64,000 bases of DNA from CAZSDU01 sp964605775 (GTDB lineage Bacteria; Bacteroidota; Bacteroidia; Bacteroidales; FEN-979), in contig CAZSDU010000008.1 in the NCBI GenBank assembly GCA_964605775.1, forward strand, positions 1 to 64,000, given 5' to 3'. The position numbers were made by a program, and so were the translations under genes. The notes under the pieces were generated by a model that did no database searches, had not been told where the DNA came from, and saw only the letters and a list, made by a program, of their open reading frames with translations. The stretch's first letter is position 1; each line of letters opens with the position of its first letter. Shown in pieces: positions 1 through 8,593 of the stretch.

Positions 1-129
1 AAAGATATTAATTACGCCGCAAGCGGCGGGGAACTAACCCCAAAAGAGATTAGAACAATTACTATAGCAATTTTTCTTGAATGCATAATGAGTGATATAG
101 AGAATTTTTGGAAAACATATAAAAATTGA
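1..129 (+). CDS. 3' end of an unrecognised gene, cut by the window edge
   Basis: Frame 1 is open from the first base to TGA at 127-129 and gives 42 residues ending FWKTYKN. The composition (charged, with an amphipathic SGGELTPKEIRTITIAIF stretch) looks protein-like, but the fragment is too short to name a family. The start lies outside the window, so it could also be chance open frame in AT-rich DNA. The following 500 bases hold no intact gene, which suits the end of a transcription unit. Confidence 0.4.
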   Translation, partial: KDINYAASGGELTPKEIRTITIAIFLECIMSDIENFWKTYKN

Positions 130-447
130 AGACTAAAGTTGTCATAATATAATAAAATGTGCCCTTGTTATGGGAAATAATAAGAAATTTCTTGCTAGAA
201 CGATAAAATGCTTGTCACTCCAAGCTTAAAATGTTATATCCGAATCAGGTCGTCTGGTTCTTTTAACGTGATAAACCCATAAGAATAATTGCTTGATCTC
301 AACCCTATCTTAAATTGCAGCTTAAAACAAAATATCACCTATACAATGATCGGTTTGTGCCAATTTAACTGGGAATATACTATCCGAAATGGTTTGGGCA
401 CACACAATTCATATTTATACGGATGGTTTTCTAACAATGGATGTTCT
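130..447. other. AT-rich gap without an intact gene
   Basis: No convincing reading frame is present. A 95-codon plus-strand frame from 289 to 576 has low-complexity N/S/F composition and lies over the transposase-like relic read on the other strand, so it is taken as spurious. On the minus strand around 400-447, short broken frames (HPYKYEL, then PNHFG stop YIPS) vaguely recall the PNxVWxxDITYIP region of IS3-type OrfB, but only after assumed frameshifts and a stop. Confidence 0.4.
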
Positions 448-513
448 TTAAAATACTTTAATAGCAACTTTAGCTTTAAATTCAGCAATGATTTTTTCAA
501 CTTTTCTTTTCAT
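448..513 (-). pseudogene. Relic resembling the N-terminus of IS3-family OrfA transposase
   Basis: On the minus strand ATG at 513-511 opens 21 codons to a stop at 450-448. The peptide begins MKRKVEKI and contains IAEFKAKVAIKV, very close to the helix-turn-helix opening of IS3/IS911-type OrfA proteins (typically a basic start, then AEFKAKVALEAL). The frame then stops, and a shifted frame continues KEHPLLENHPYKYEL. What is seen is a short motif match; that it is a decayed insertion sequence with an internal deletion is inference. No terminal inverted repeats or target duplication were identified. Confidence 0.45.
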
Positions 514-632
514 GACAATAATTATAAGGGGTTGTTTTCTCCCTTAACTCCCGTCTTAAAAATGTTTATCCTATAAGATATCAAGCATTTCAAAGAACTT
601 GTAAAAACAATCCAACACACTTGTATGCAACA

Positions 633-1100
633 TTATAAACCATACTCGTCCTTAATAATCTTCCCGTTTTCTTCATAAATTAAGGTACATCTCTCATCAG
701 TCAATTCAATAATCGTATTACGATAAATTTTTAGGGTTTTTAATTGTCTTGTTCTGTTAGTGTAATCAGGGTCATATTCGCAAATGATTGCATATTGACC
801 TCCAGCTGTGTTGAAATTCTTTTCCTGACCTGGCCTAAGTTTATAACCAGTTCCCATAATTCTTCCATTGTAAGTCTTTCCTTTAATACCGTAAAACCCA
901 CCCCGTTCATCGACATAGGCGTCTTCTTCCGGACTCTTTTCGGATTCTTTTACTGATGTCTCATAAAGAAATGTATGAACATCATAATATCTGAATTCAC
1001 TTTTATTTCTTATTTTGAAAGAACCAAATTCAGTTTGAGTGAATCCAATTGAGACAAAAAAGAAACTTGTAAAAAGAGCAAGCATTAGTTTTACACTCAT
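633..1100 (-). CDS. Secreted hypothetical protein
   Basis: About 155 residues starting at the internal ATG (1100), where MSVKLMLALFTSFFFVSIGFTQ makes a good signal peptide; the frame stays open upstream to 1148 but that extension would spoil the signal. The mature part is hydrophilic, with a YYDVHTFLYET segment, an acidic EKSPEEDAYVDERGG stretch and a C-terminus rich in beta-forming residues (CTLIYEENGKIIKDEYGL). No family is recognised. It stands alone between the transposase-like relic and a DUF4143 relic, in a region that looks like accessory DNA. Confidence 0.6.
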   Translation of the reverse strand: MSVKLMLALFTSFFFVSIGFTQTEFGSFKIRNKSEFRYYDVHTFLYETSVKESEKSPEEDAYVDERGGFYGIKGKTYNGRIMGTGYKLRPGQEKNFNTAGGQYAIICEYDPDYTNRTRQLKTLKIYRNTIIELTDERCTLIYEENGKIIKDEYGL

Positions 1101-1257
1101 AAAATCGATTTCATTGGTAAAGGGGGAAAACAGTATTAAGGATATCAAAGTTAATATGTTTTAAAAATAGAACCAAGATAACGTCTACTTATCAAAGCAA
1201 CATGGCATATTTGCAAAGGAAGATGCCTAAATTTCAAAGAAATGAAATACTTCGTCA

Positions 1258-1434
1258 TCACAACAGGTACGATTCGGCCAGGAAAACTGTGTATTTCTTG
1301 ATCGTATTAATACTCAACTCCGACCTGATTGCCTTGTGCAGGGAATTATAGCTGAATCGCTGGGCAGAAGTGCTGATAAGATATAGATACAACCCTTTTG
1401 CGGCTTGTATGTTTTCAGCTTTTTTCCGAGAAAA
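1258..1434 (-). pseudogene. C-terminal-region relic of a DUF4143 AAA ATPase
   Basis: The minus frame from a stop at 1437-1435 to TGA at 1260-1258 encodes 58 residues with no start codon. It contains YLYLISTSAQRFSYNSL and then SINTIKKYTVFLAESYLL. This matches the winged-helix segment that DUF4143 ATPases carry between the AAA domain and the nuclease-like C-terminal domain (usual pattern QRFSYNSL..., SxNTVKKYIxYLEEAYLI). Both flanks are missing, so it is a remnant. An intact member of the same family lies 1 kb away at 2400-3548, but that copy has a different sequence here (VSVHELSNTLKMNRETVEYYLTLLEE, split by several substitutions), so this is not a recent duplication. Confidence 0.6.
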
Positions 1435-1635
1435 TCATTCAATGGAATGAACAATATAATAAAGAATTGTTCAATTCATTCTACAATTATAGCGTTAACC
1501 CTGCTGAAGACTTCTCTCAAAGAAAGCCAATGTCTTATCTGTCTGATTCAACTGTATTACGCAAAAATGCTATAATAATGCGTACTACGAATTTTTATTT
1601 GCGCAAGATCCCCTGGGTTGCCGGGTTTATACCTT

Positions 1636-2391
1636 TCATCCCCCCAGCCGATCATCCAGCTTTTTCATATGGCCGGCTGTTACCTTCAGGGTCAATTCCT
1701 TGCCTCCATAAGTGATGATGCAGGAATGGTTCTTGCGATTGACGGAGGCTATGGCTTTGATGGCAATTATAATGGACCGGCTGATCCTGAAAAAGGCATC
1801 GGGATCGAGCAAGGCTTCCACCTTCCCGATGTTCATGGAAACAACGATCATTTTGCCATCGGAAAGATAGATTTCGGTATAGCTCCAGTCGGCCTTGCAA
1901 TAAACAATTTCGGCAGGATTGATCATGATAAAACCCGAACGGGTATTGAAGCGGACCTTTTCGACGGGTTTGATCTGCCGGATAAGCTGCTCCACCTTCT
2001 CCTCCAAATGCTGTTGATTCCTCGAATTTCTGAATTTCACCAGCGCTTCCAGCAGTTCTGCTTGGTCGATGGGCTTCAGCAGGTAATCAAATGCGGCGCT
2101 TTTAATGGCCTGGATGGCATACTTATCAAAAGCGGTCTGAAAAATGATACCGAACTTGATATTTAATTTCCGGATGTCGCTCAGTAAATCGAATCCTGAT
2201 TTTCCCGGCATTTCCACATCCAGGAAGATCAGGTCAGGTATATTTTCAAGAAGAAAGCGATAGGCTTCGTCAGCGCTTGAGGCAATACCGAGGATTTCAA
2301 TGTCTGTAATGGCAGCCAGGTGATGCACCAGCACCTCCTGCGACTTTTTATCATCATCAACGATCAAAACGCTGATTTTTTCCTGTGCCAT
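1636..2391 (-). CDS. LytTR-family response regulator
   Basis: 251 residues. Residues 5-120 form a CheY-like receiver: acidic pair D12/D13, phospho-acceptor D58 in FLDVEMPG, T86 and K106 in the usual places. Residues about 145-247 are a LytTR DNA-binding domain (VRFNTRSGFIMINPAEIVYC, then FFRISRSIIIAI), which binds direct repeats upstream of target promoters. It is the last gene of an operon with the ATPase 8 bases upstream and a LytS-type kinase further upstream, so it is the kinase's likely partner. Targets cannot be read from the sequence; the family often controls envelope or adhesion genes and its own operon. Confidence 0.93.
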   Translation of the reverse strand: MAQEKISVLIVDDDKKSQEVLVHHLAAITDIEILGIASSADEAYRFLLENIPDLIFLDVEMPGKSGFDLLSDIRKLNIKFGIIFQTAFDKYAIQAIKSAAFDYLLKPIDQAELLEALVKFRNSRNQQHLEEKVEQLIRQIKPVEKVRFNTRSGFIMINPAEIVYCKADWSYTEIYLSDGKMIVVSMNIGKVEALLDPDAFFRISRSIIIAIKAIASVNRKNHSCIITYGGKELTLKVTAGHMKKLDDRLGG

Positions 2392-2399
2392 AGTTTAAT

Positions 2400-3548
2400 C
2401 TAATCAGAAAAATTCTCTGCTGTGACAAATCCAAGCCAGTTTTCGCGGGATACAACATGAAACGCCCCTCCATAGTTTTCAATCCAGGAAGCGGGAGGTC
2501 TGACTTGCTTGTGGTTCCACTTGAATTCATAAGCTGTAAGAATACCGTCCCTCTCCTCTACATAATCCAGTTCAGCACCCGTGTATGTTCGCCAGAAATA
2601 AGAATTTACCTGTACCTCCGAATAAGATAAATATTTCATTCGTTCCAGCATAAGAAAATTCTCCCAGAGATGCCCGACATCGTTCCGCAGATTGATTGGG
2701 TTGAAATTATTGATAAGGTAATTGCGTATTCCGAGATCATAGAAAAAATACTTACTCATTTTTGAGATCTCTTTTCTCAGGTTGCGATTAAAGGATCTTA
2801 ATTTAAAAATAATGAATGTTTCTTCCAATAATGTCAGATAATATTCTACTGTTTCCCTGTTCATCTTCAAGGTATTACTGAGCTCGTGAACCGAAACTTC
2901 CGAACCGATCTGAAAAGCAAGTAACCGCAATAAATCAAACAGCTTTTCTTTGTTCCGCAGGTTCAGCAGATCGAAGATATCCCTGAACAGGTATGATCCG
3001 CCGATCTCTTCCAAACACGAACGCTTGTCCTTTATTGAGGTCGTGGTAAGAATTTCCGGGTATGAACCATATATCAAGAGTTCCTCAAGTTTATCTCTGA
3101 CCTCGAAAGAAGTTTTAAATTGTAATAATTCCTGACAAGAAACAGGAAATAGGTTGAAAACAATTTTTCGTCCCGTTAGCGGTTCGGAAATCTTGGTCGC
3201 GAGGTCAAGAGAGGAAGAACCGGTGACCATCACTTTAACTTCCGGCAATTCATCATGAATGATCTTCAGATTGATCCCTGCCTCAGGGATACGCTGGGCT
3301 TCGTCAATAAAAAGCAACTGACTATTCCCGATCAATGCGCCGATTTTTTCGATGTCGCGACTGGATAAAACATCCAGGTACTTTTTTTGATCGGCATTGA
3401 CCATAAGTGTACGATAAGAAACCGATGAGAGAATTTCCTTTGCCAGGGTGGTTTTGCCCGTTTGCCTTGCCCCATATATCACAATGACTTTGTTTGTCCG
3501 CTTGATCCTGTCAATGATCGCAGGAGTTAAAAGTCGGGGAATTTTCAT
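2400..3548 (-). CDS. DUF4143 AAA ATPase with PD-(D/E)XK-like C-terminus
   Basis: 382 residues. Walker A is GARQTGKTT (residues 26-34) and Walker B is LLFIDEAQR (about 78-86), followed by a sensor-type TGSSS motif. A winged-helix region follows, and the C-terminal domain keeps a nuclease-like pattern, ELDYVEERDGILTAYEFKW (D...ExK). Proteins of this large family are abundant in Bacteroidota and archaea, are often lineage-specific and clustered, and have no settled role. The odd point is the site: it lies between a histidine kinase (82-base gap) and its response regulator (8-base gap), on the same strand. A relic of another member lies beyond the regulator. It may be a recently acquired cargo gene, or part of the signalling unit. 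Confidence 0.9.
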   Translation of the reverse strand: MKIPRLLTPAIIDRIKRTNKVIVIYGARQTGKTTLAKEILSSVSYRTLMVNADQKKYLDVLSSRDIEKIGALIGNSQLLFIDEAQRIPEAGINLKIIHDELPEVKVMVTGSSSLDLATKISEPLTGRKIVFNLFPVSCQELLQFKTSFEVRDKLEELLIYGSYPEILTTTSIKDKRSCLEEIGGSYLFRDIFDLLNLRNKEKLFDLLRLLAFQIGSEVSVHELSNTLKMNRETVEYYLTLLEETFIIFKLRSFNRNLRKEISKMSKYFFYDLGIRNYLINNFNPINLRNDVGHLWENFLMLERMKYLSYSEVQVNSYFWRTYTGAELDYVEERDGILTAYEFKWNHKQVRPPASWIENYGGAFHVVSRENWLGFVTAENFSD

Positions 3549-3630
3549 TTTATCATTTATTTTTCACGTGAATATTTACGGTTTGGTGTACAAAAATAAC
3601 GCTAAATTTAAATATTTTTGCCTTTTTAAT

Positions 3631-5754
3631 TTATTTTTCATAGAAATTGTATTTCATTCCTGCCGGAATATTCAGAACGATTGTCGTGCCGCATGCCTGC
3701 TGATTTTCATCCATAAGATCCTTGATCTCCAAACTTATTTTCTGATGATTGTATTTGTTGAAAGTGACAAAAAACTGCTCCATGATCTGCATGCCTTTCC
3801 CGGTTCCGCGGCTACCGTTTTCCCTGGCTTTTACCCTTCCGATACCATTGTCCTCGATTTCTATGTTCAGATATTGACCGGTATGCTTCACCCTGATCCA
3901 TATTTGGCCGCCACCCTTAAGGGGACGGATTCCGTGTTTGATCGCATTTTCCACATAGATCTGCAGGATCATCTTGGGAACCTGCATGTTCAGATCAACA
4001 TCGTCGGCAATTTCAATCACATACGCAAAAGAATGATCCATTCGGCTTTTCAGCAGATCAAGATAGTTTTTTACGAATTCCAACTCCAGGGATAATGACC
4101 GTGATAACTGATCCGCCTGTTCAACGCAGGATCGCATCAGACGGGCAAGCCGGAGTATGTTATCATTGGCTTCTTCCGGATTATTCTGCAAAACAGAGGC
4201 GCTGATTGCATTGATGGCGTTAAAGGTAAAATGCGGATCGATTTGATTTCTGAGCAGTAACAACTGCATTTCAGCAATTTTCTTTTCCGCTTTGAATTTT
4301 TGCCGCATGCTTACCCGCTGCAGATACTGCACCAGGAGGATAAAACCGAGGACCACCAAGTAAATGAACAGATAGACAGGAATGCGCAGGTAATGCCAGG
4401 GATTGCGGTCATACTCGAAAAGAAAGTACTGGGTTCCCTGCTGGATAAACAACTGACCCGGTTTCCCGATAATTTTCCTGACATTGAAGTTTGTAGGTTG
4501 ATTTTCAAACGGTAAATCAATTTTTACAGGATCCATAAAATCCTCACGGGTAATCATCGGTGTCGAATGATCGTTGCCTGGGAAAAAGAACTCGGGTTTT
4601 TCATCTCCATCTATATCCAAAGAATAACAAGCAATGTTGTCCAATCCTTCAATTTCTTTCTTCCGGATGGTTTGGAGCTTATCATCCACCTCCTCAATCA
4701 TTCCTCTTTCGCGGATTAACCAGAGTCTGTCGTGCGACTTCCCTGTCACCTGAATGGAATAATGCCGGAGTTTTAAGGTATCATCCAGTATCCTCGTTTT
4801 TAATAACTTCCCACTTTTATCAAACAACATCAGCTTAGGGTAGCCATCTCCTGAAGCCCTGGCATACTGCAAACCAACCAGAAAATATTTTCCCCCGTGT
4901 TGTAAAGCCGTAGTCGTCAGGGAAAGGTACTTCCCAAAGAAAGGTTCAGGAGGGAATAGAAAATTCAGTTCCCGGTCAAATACCATCAACCAGGCTGAAT
5001 GGTCGTCATAAGCGATGGTGGTCGTGTCGGGATAATTGCTGATGGCATAGGAATAGGTCAGTAATTCCGGGAATCCATCATGATTGATGTCGGCGGTATC
5101 GATAACCCTTATATCAGATCCCATTTTGGGGGAGAGATAAAGCAATCCGGCCTTGAAATCATAGGAAAAGATCAGGCGGGGCTGCAAGGGGAAGCCCGCT
5201 ATCATTCCTGAAACCACCTCCCGGCATCCATCCCGGTTCAGGTCGTACAACTTCATGGAGGGGATCATGAAATCAAACCGTCCGTTTTTCCTGCATGCCC
5301 TGGTGATAAATACATCCCGGCAAATGATTTTATCCTTGGCAAATGGGCTGATCCCCTGTAAAAAGATGGAATCGTTTCTGGCCGTCAGCAGAAAAAAACC
5401 GTTATTTCCAGCATCCTCAATCTGGCCGGCAACGAGTGAATTCCAGTCCGGTAATATCTGCCCCGGAAAATAAAAGTGATCCAGGATAAATCCCTCATGA
5501 CTGACCAGCTTGACCGCTGCCTGACCTTCTGTATTATTAAATAACACCAGCTTTTCGCTGTTACCATCATGATCGAGATCCGTAAAGTATTCATATCCGT
5601 CTTTTTTATCGACCATTCCCTTTTTAACCAATTCTGCATGATACTTGCTGAAAAGATCTGGCAGCAGAAAAATGATGACAACGATAACAGTGAGCGCCAG
5701 AAAAAACGGGCTAAGCAGTACAGAACGAAGATTACTTGCATGGGGAAAATGCAT
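3631..5754 (-). CDS. LytS-type sensor histidine kinase with FG-GAP-like periplasmic domain
   Basis: 707 residues. A membrane segment at about 12-32 is followed by a roughly 430-residue outer region with repeated calcium-loop motifs (DLDHDGNSE, DLNRDGCRE, DINHDGFPE, DIDGDEKPE), as in FG-GAP/VCBS beta-propellers. A second membrane segment (YLFIYLVVLGFILLV) leads to a coiled linker and a His_kinase domain (PF06580). The phosphorylated His is H508 in QIDPHFTFN, followed by an HATPase with N-box VENAIKH and EDNGIGR. The usual family motif is NPHFLFN, so D-P-H-F-T-F-N is a mild variant. It should phosphorylate the LytTR regulator at 1636-2391. The propeller suggests sensing of a surface ligand such as a glycan or protein; that is inference. 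Confidence 0.9.
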   Translation of the reverse strand: MHFPHASNLRSVLLSPFFLALTVIVVIIFLLPDLFSKYHAELVKKGMVDKKDGYEYFTDLDHDGNSEKLVLFNNTEGQAAVKLVSHEGFILDHFYFPGQILPDWNSLVAGQIEDAGNNGFFLLTARNDSIFLQGISPFAKDKIICRDVFITRACRKNGRFDFMIPSMKLYDLNRDGCREVVSGMIAGFPLQPRLIFSYDFKAGLLYLSPKMGSDIRVIDTADINHDGFPELLTYSYAISNYPDTTTIAYDDHSAWLMVFDRELNFLFPPEPFFGKYLSLTTTALQHGGKYFLVGLQYARASGDGYPKLMLFDKSGKLLKTRILDDTLKLRHYSIQVTGKSHDRLWLIRERGMIEEVDDKLQTIRKKEIEGLDNIACYSLDIDGDEKPEFFFPGNDHSTPMITREDFMDPVKIDLPFENQPTNFNVRKIIGKPGQLFIQQGTQYFLFEYDRNPWHYLRIPVYLFIYLVVLGFILLVQYLQRVSMRQKFKAEKKIAEMQLLLLRNQIDPHFTFNAINAISASVLQNNPEEANDNILRLARLMRSCVEQADQLSRSLSLELEFVKNYLDLLKSRMDHSFAYVIEIADDVDLNMQVPKMILQIYVENAIKHGIRPLKGGGQIWIRVKHTGQYLNIEIEDNGIGRVKARENGSRGTGKGMQIMEQFFVTFNKYNHQKISLEIKDLMDENQQACGTTIVLNIPAGMKYNFYEK

Positions 5755-5827
5755 TCGCTGATCCGGTTAAGACAGCAAATTTGGGAAATAATTGCATGAA
5801 AAGAAAATCTGGGAAATTATTTATCAG

Positions 5828-5851
5828 CCCCTCCCTACTGGTAGGGAGGGG
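5828..5851 (-). terminator. Palindrome after fabH, probable terminator; dispersed repeat copy 1
   Basis: A perfect 10-bp stem (CCCCTCCCTA / TAGGGAGGGG) with loop CTGG lies 13 bases past the fabH stop. There is no strong T-run, so termination is inferred from position. A near copy lies at 21965-21987, also at a gene end. Confidence 0.6.
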
Positions 5852-5863
5852 TAGGGGTGGGTA

Positions 5864-6853
5864 CTAATACCCCCACTTTAACCAGACAGAACCCCAGGTG
5901 AATCCTCCGCCGAAAGCAGCCAGGATGATATTATCTCCTTTTTTAAGTTTGCTTTCCCATTCCCATAAACACAATGGAATTGTGGCGTCGGTGGTATTCC
6001 CGTAGCGGTCGATGTTGATCATCACCTTTTCTTTCTCCAGTCCCATGCGGCGGGCAGTCGCATCAATGATGCGAAGATTGGCCTGGTGAGGGACAAGAAA
6101 GGCAATATCGTCAGCCGTTAAATTATTTCTTTCCATGATCTCTGCTGAAATATCAGCCATGCGGGTAACCGCAAATTTAAAAACCGGTTGTCCCTCCTGA
6201 TAGATAAAATGTTCTTTGGCATCGACCGTCTCATGGGAAGGCGGTTTCACTGAGCCCCCTGCTTTCATGTGCAAATGTATTCTTCCCGATCCGTCAGTTC
6301 CTGCCATAGCGTCCATGATGCCCAGTTCCTCGGTAGTTGGTTCCAGCAGAAAAGCTCCAGCTCCATCACCAAAAAGCACACAGGTTTCCCGGTTCGTATA
6401 ATCAGTAATGGAAGACATTTTATCGGCTCCCACCACGATCACTTTTTGGAACAATCCTGATTCCACATATTTTGAAGCAGTAATCAAAGCAAAAAGCAGC
6501 CCGGAACAGGCAGCATTGATGTCGAAACTAAAAGCGTTTTTAATTCCCGCCTTATCGCTGATTATGTTGGCAGTAGCCGGAAACATCATGTCAGGGGTGA
6601 CGGTAGCACAGATCACAAGCTGGATGTCATCGGGAGATGTTCCTGTCTTTTCCAGTAAACCCTTCACGGCTTCGGCAGCCATATCGGAAGTTCCAAGTCC
6701 TTCGCCTTTTAAAATATGCCGCTCCCTGATTCCGGTACGACTAATGATCCATTCATCCGAAGTTTCCACCATGGTTTCCAACTCCTGATTGGTAAGGATA
6801 TAAGGAGGAACCCAAGCATGAATACCGGAAATCTTGGCTCTCAGCGTTGTCAT
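5864..6853 (-). CDS. fabH: Beta-ketoacyl-ACP synthase III (FabH)
   Basis: 329 residues, the normal length. FabH condenses acetyl-CoA (or branched acyl-CoA primers) with malonyl-ACP to start type II fatty acid synthesis in the cytosol. The catalytic triad is visible: Cys116 in NAACSGLLFAL, His in VPHQANLRIID and Asn in RYGNTTDATIPL. The N-terminal SDEWIISRTGIRERH motif is typical. It is the last gene of the conserved yceD-rpmF-plsX-fabH cluster, 6 bases after plsX, and is followed by a hairpin. Assignment is secure; primer preference (straight or branched chain) cannot be read here, though Bacteroidota commonly make branched lipids. Confidence 0.97.
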   Translation of the reverse strand: MTTLRAKISGIHAWVPPYILTNQELETMVETSDEWIISRTGIRERHILKGEGLGTSDMAAEAVKGLLEKTGTSPDDIQLVICATVTPDMMFPATANIISDKAGIKNAFSFDINAACSGLLFALITASKYVESGLFQKVIVVGADKMSSITDYTNRETCVLFGDGAGAFLLEPTTEELGIMDAMAGTDGSGRIHLHMKAGGSVKPPSHETVDAKEHFIYQEGQPVFKFAVTRMADISAEIMERNNLTADDIAFLVPHQANLRIIDATARRMGLEKEKVMINIDRYGNTTDATIPLCLWEWESKLKKGDNIILAAFGGGFTWGSVWLKWGY

Positions 6854-6859
6854 GGTTAT

Positions 6860-7822
6860 TTATCTGTGATTAATGGAATAACGCTCCAGGGCATGCTTAA
6901 TGCGTTGAGACAGTTTTGCTTCATGAACCTCTTTGGCCAGTAAAATCATCCGACGGATCGCATTGCTGTTGGAAATGCCGTGACCAACGATAACTGTGGC
7001 ATTGACTCCGAGGACAGGGGTTCCGCCATAAGTCTCGTAATTAAAGCGATCCAGGTAGGAATCCTTGATCCCGCGTTTAACCAGTACGCGATACATAGCT
7101 TCCACCTGTTTCAGTACAATATTACCGACAAATCCATCACAAACAATAACATCAACATTGTCACGGAAAAGCTCTCTCCCTTCAACATTGCCAACAAAAT
7201 TATAGTCCTTGGAATCCTTCATCAACTGGAATGCTGACTGGGTAGTAAGACTCCCCTTTTTCTCTTCAGATCCAATATTCAATAATCCCACTCTGGGATT
7301 TTTCACATGAAAGACATGTTCGGCAAAAATTGATCCTAACAATCCAAACTGATACATTACATCAGGTTTGGCATCGGGGTTAGTCCCTACATCGATCAAA
7401 ATGGTTGATCCTCCTCCTTCTTTGGGAATATAAGCAGGAGAACTTGGCCGTATGATGCCCTGGATGGTATTCACACTATAGATAGAACCGACCATCATGG
7501 CTCCGCTGCTTCCCGCACTGGTAAAAGCATGGATTTCTTTATGCTTAAGCATACGAAATCCCACAGAGATACTTGAATTTGGTTTATTGATTAAAGCCTT
7601 GGTGGGCTGCTCATCCATTTCGATAAGATCCGGGGCATCCACAATCTCAAATTGATCAGGACTTATCCTTTCTTCCTTTAGAAAAGTCAGGATCATTTCC
7701 TTATCACCGATCAAGACAATGGTATCGGATTCCGGAAGTTCCTTCCTGGCCATGATGGCTCCATGTAAAGTAGCCTTTGGCGCAAAATCACCTCCCAGGA
7801 CATCTAAACCAATTTTCATCAC
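6860..7822 (-). CDS. plsX: Phosphate acyltransferase PlsX
   Basis: 320 residues. PlsX converts acyl-ACP to acyl-phosphate, the donor for PlsY in phosphatidic acid synthesis, as a peripheral membrane enzyme. The N-terminal GLDVLGGDFAPKA corresponds to the family hallmark DxMGGDxAP, with LGGD replacing MGGD; SAGSSGAMM and the later VCDGFVGNIVLK motif are also typical. It sits between rpmF and fabH with short spacing, so one transcript is expected for the whole group. Confidence 0.97.
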   Translation of the reverse strand: MMKIGLDVLGGDFAPKATLHGAIMARKELPESDTIVLIGDKEMILTFLKEERISPDQFEIVDAPDLIEMDEQPTKALINKPNSSISVGFRMLKHKEIHAFTSAGSSGAMMVGSIYSVNTIQGIIRPSSPAYIPKEGGGSTILIDVGTNPDAKPDVMYQFGLLGSIFAEHVFHVKNPRVGLLNIGSEEKKGSLTTQSAFQLMKDSKDYNFVGNVEGRELFRDNVDVIVCDGFVGNIVLKQVEAMYRVLVKRGIKDSYLDRFNYETYGGTPVLGVNATVIVGHGISNSNAIRRMILLAKEVHEAKLSQRIKHALERYSINHR

Positions 7823-7843
7823 AAAAAATTTCGTGAAACAAAT

Positions 7844-8029
7844 TTATTCTGCAGCAGCTTTCTCAATGGCTTGCTTACCTTTGTAATAACCACAAGCCGG
7901 GCATACCCTGTGATACAATACCGGGGCGCCGCAATGGGAACAAAGGGATACCGTGGGAGCTATGGCTTTGTCGTGAGTCCTTCTTTTATCTCTGCGGGTT
8001 GTTGAGATTTTTCGTTTAGGATGTGGCAT
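7844..8029 (-). CDS. rpmF: Ribosomal protein bL32
   Basis: 61 residues, starting MPHPKRKISTTRRDKRR, the usual L32 opening. Two Cys pairs (CSHC at 30-33 and CPAC at 43-46) form the zinc ribbon of the C+ type, so the protein is likely zinc-binding. Gene order yceD-rpmF-plsX-fabH is conserved across bacteria and supports the call. Confidence 0.98.
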   Translation of the reverse strand: MPHPKRKISTTRRDKRRTHDKAIAPTVSLCSHCGAPVLYHRVCPACGYYKGKQAIEKAAAE

Positions 8030-8053
8030 TTTATTTCAATTAAAAATTAATAA

Positions 8054-8575
8054 TTAAGAATTGTGCTTCAATTGCTTCAGCGCTTCCCAACGTGGATCTG
8101 GGATATGCTGTTCCGCTAATGCTTTCAGTTTTTCCATCACTTCAGGATTACACAGGCTCTTACCGTTTTCATCCTCAGGATGAACCCTTTTTAAGGGTAA
8201 CAGCAAATGCAGATACTCGTAAAGATAAGAACTGATATCCAACAATTTGTCATCCTCAGGAATGATCACCACCAATTCACTTTCCTCTTCATAATGATCC
8301 CCCAGTTTCACCACCAACTTTTCCTTTCCCTCAACGGTAATATTCACCGGCTCAAGGCAACGGTCGCAAGCTAAGGTTACTTTACCCAAGATGGAAAAAT
8401 CAAGAACCATCATCCTTTCCTCCCTTGCCATATCAAGATGAACAGCAACATTACCTGACTTTATTTCAGTATGCTCAAACTGATCAAAGAACACATTATC
8501 GACCACGAAATCAAATGCATGATGTCCGGGTTTCAATCCCCCGAAAGGAATAATATATTGTTCCAGATGATTCAA
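8054..8575 (-). CDS. DUF177 / YceD-family protein
   Basis: About 173 residues of the YceD (DUF177) family, whose members are linked to 23S rRNA accumulation in plants and E. coli. A conserved core CDRCLEPV lies near residue 100, followed by acidic segments. The start is uncertain and probably not ATG: the frame stays open to a TTG at 8596, but the -7 promoter box (8594-8601) overlaps that codon. TTG at 8575 is used here because it is the next possible start downstream of the expected transcription start, although AAGGAG at 8582-8577 is only one base away from it. The family's usual YLIPFGGL motif appears here as QYIIPFGGL near the N-terminus. Confidence 0.85.
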   Translation of the reverse strand: MNHLEQYIIPFGGLKPGHHAFDFVVDNVFFDQFEHTEIKSGNVAVHLDMAREERMMVLDFSILGKVTLACDRCLEPVNITVEGKEKLVVKLGDHYEEESELVVIIPEDDKLLDISSYLYEYLHLLLPLKRVHPEDENGKSLCNPEVMEKLKALAEQHIPDPRWEALKQLKHNS

Positions 8576-8593
8576 TCTCCTTGAAAAAGCCCG

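Noticed and set aside
289..576. 95-codon plus-strand frame as a gene
   Set aside because: Low-complexity N/S/F composition, no signal or domain, and it overlaps the better transposase-like relic on the other strand.
1398..1715. 105-codon plus-strand frame as a gene
   Set aside because: It runs into the response regulator on the other strand and overlaps the DUF4143 relic; no family resemblance.
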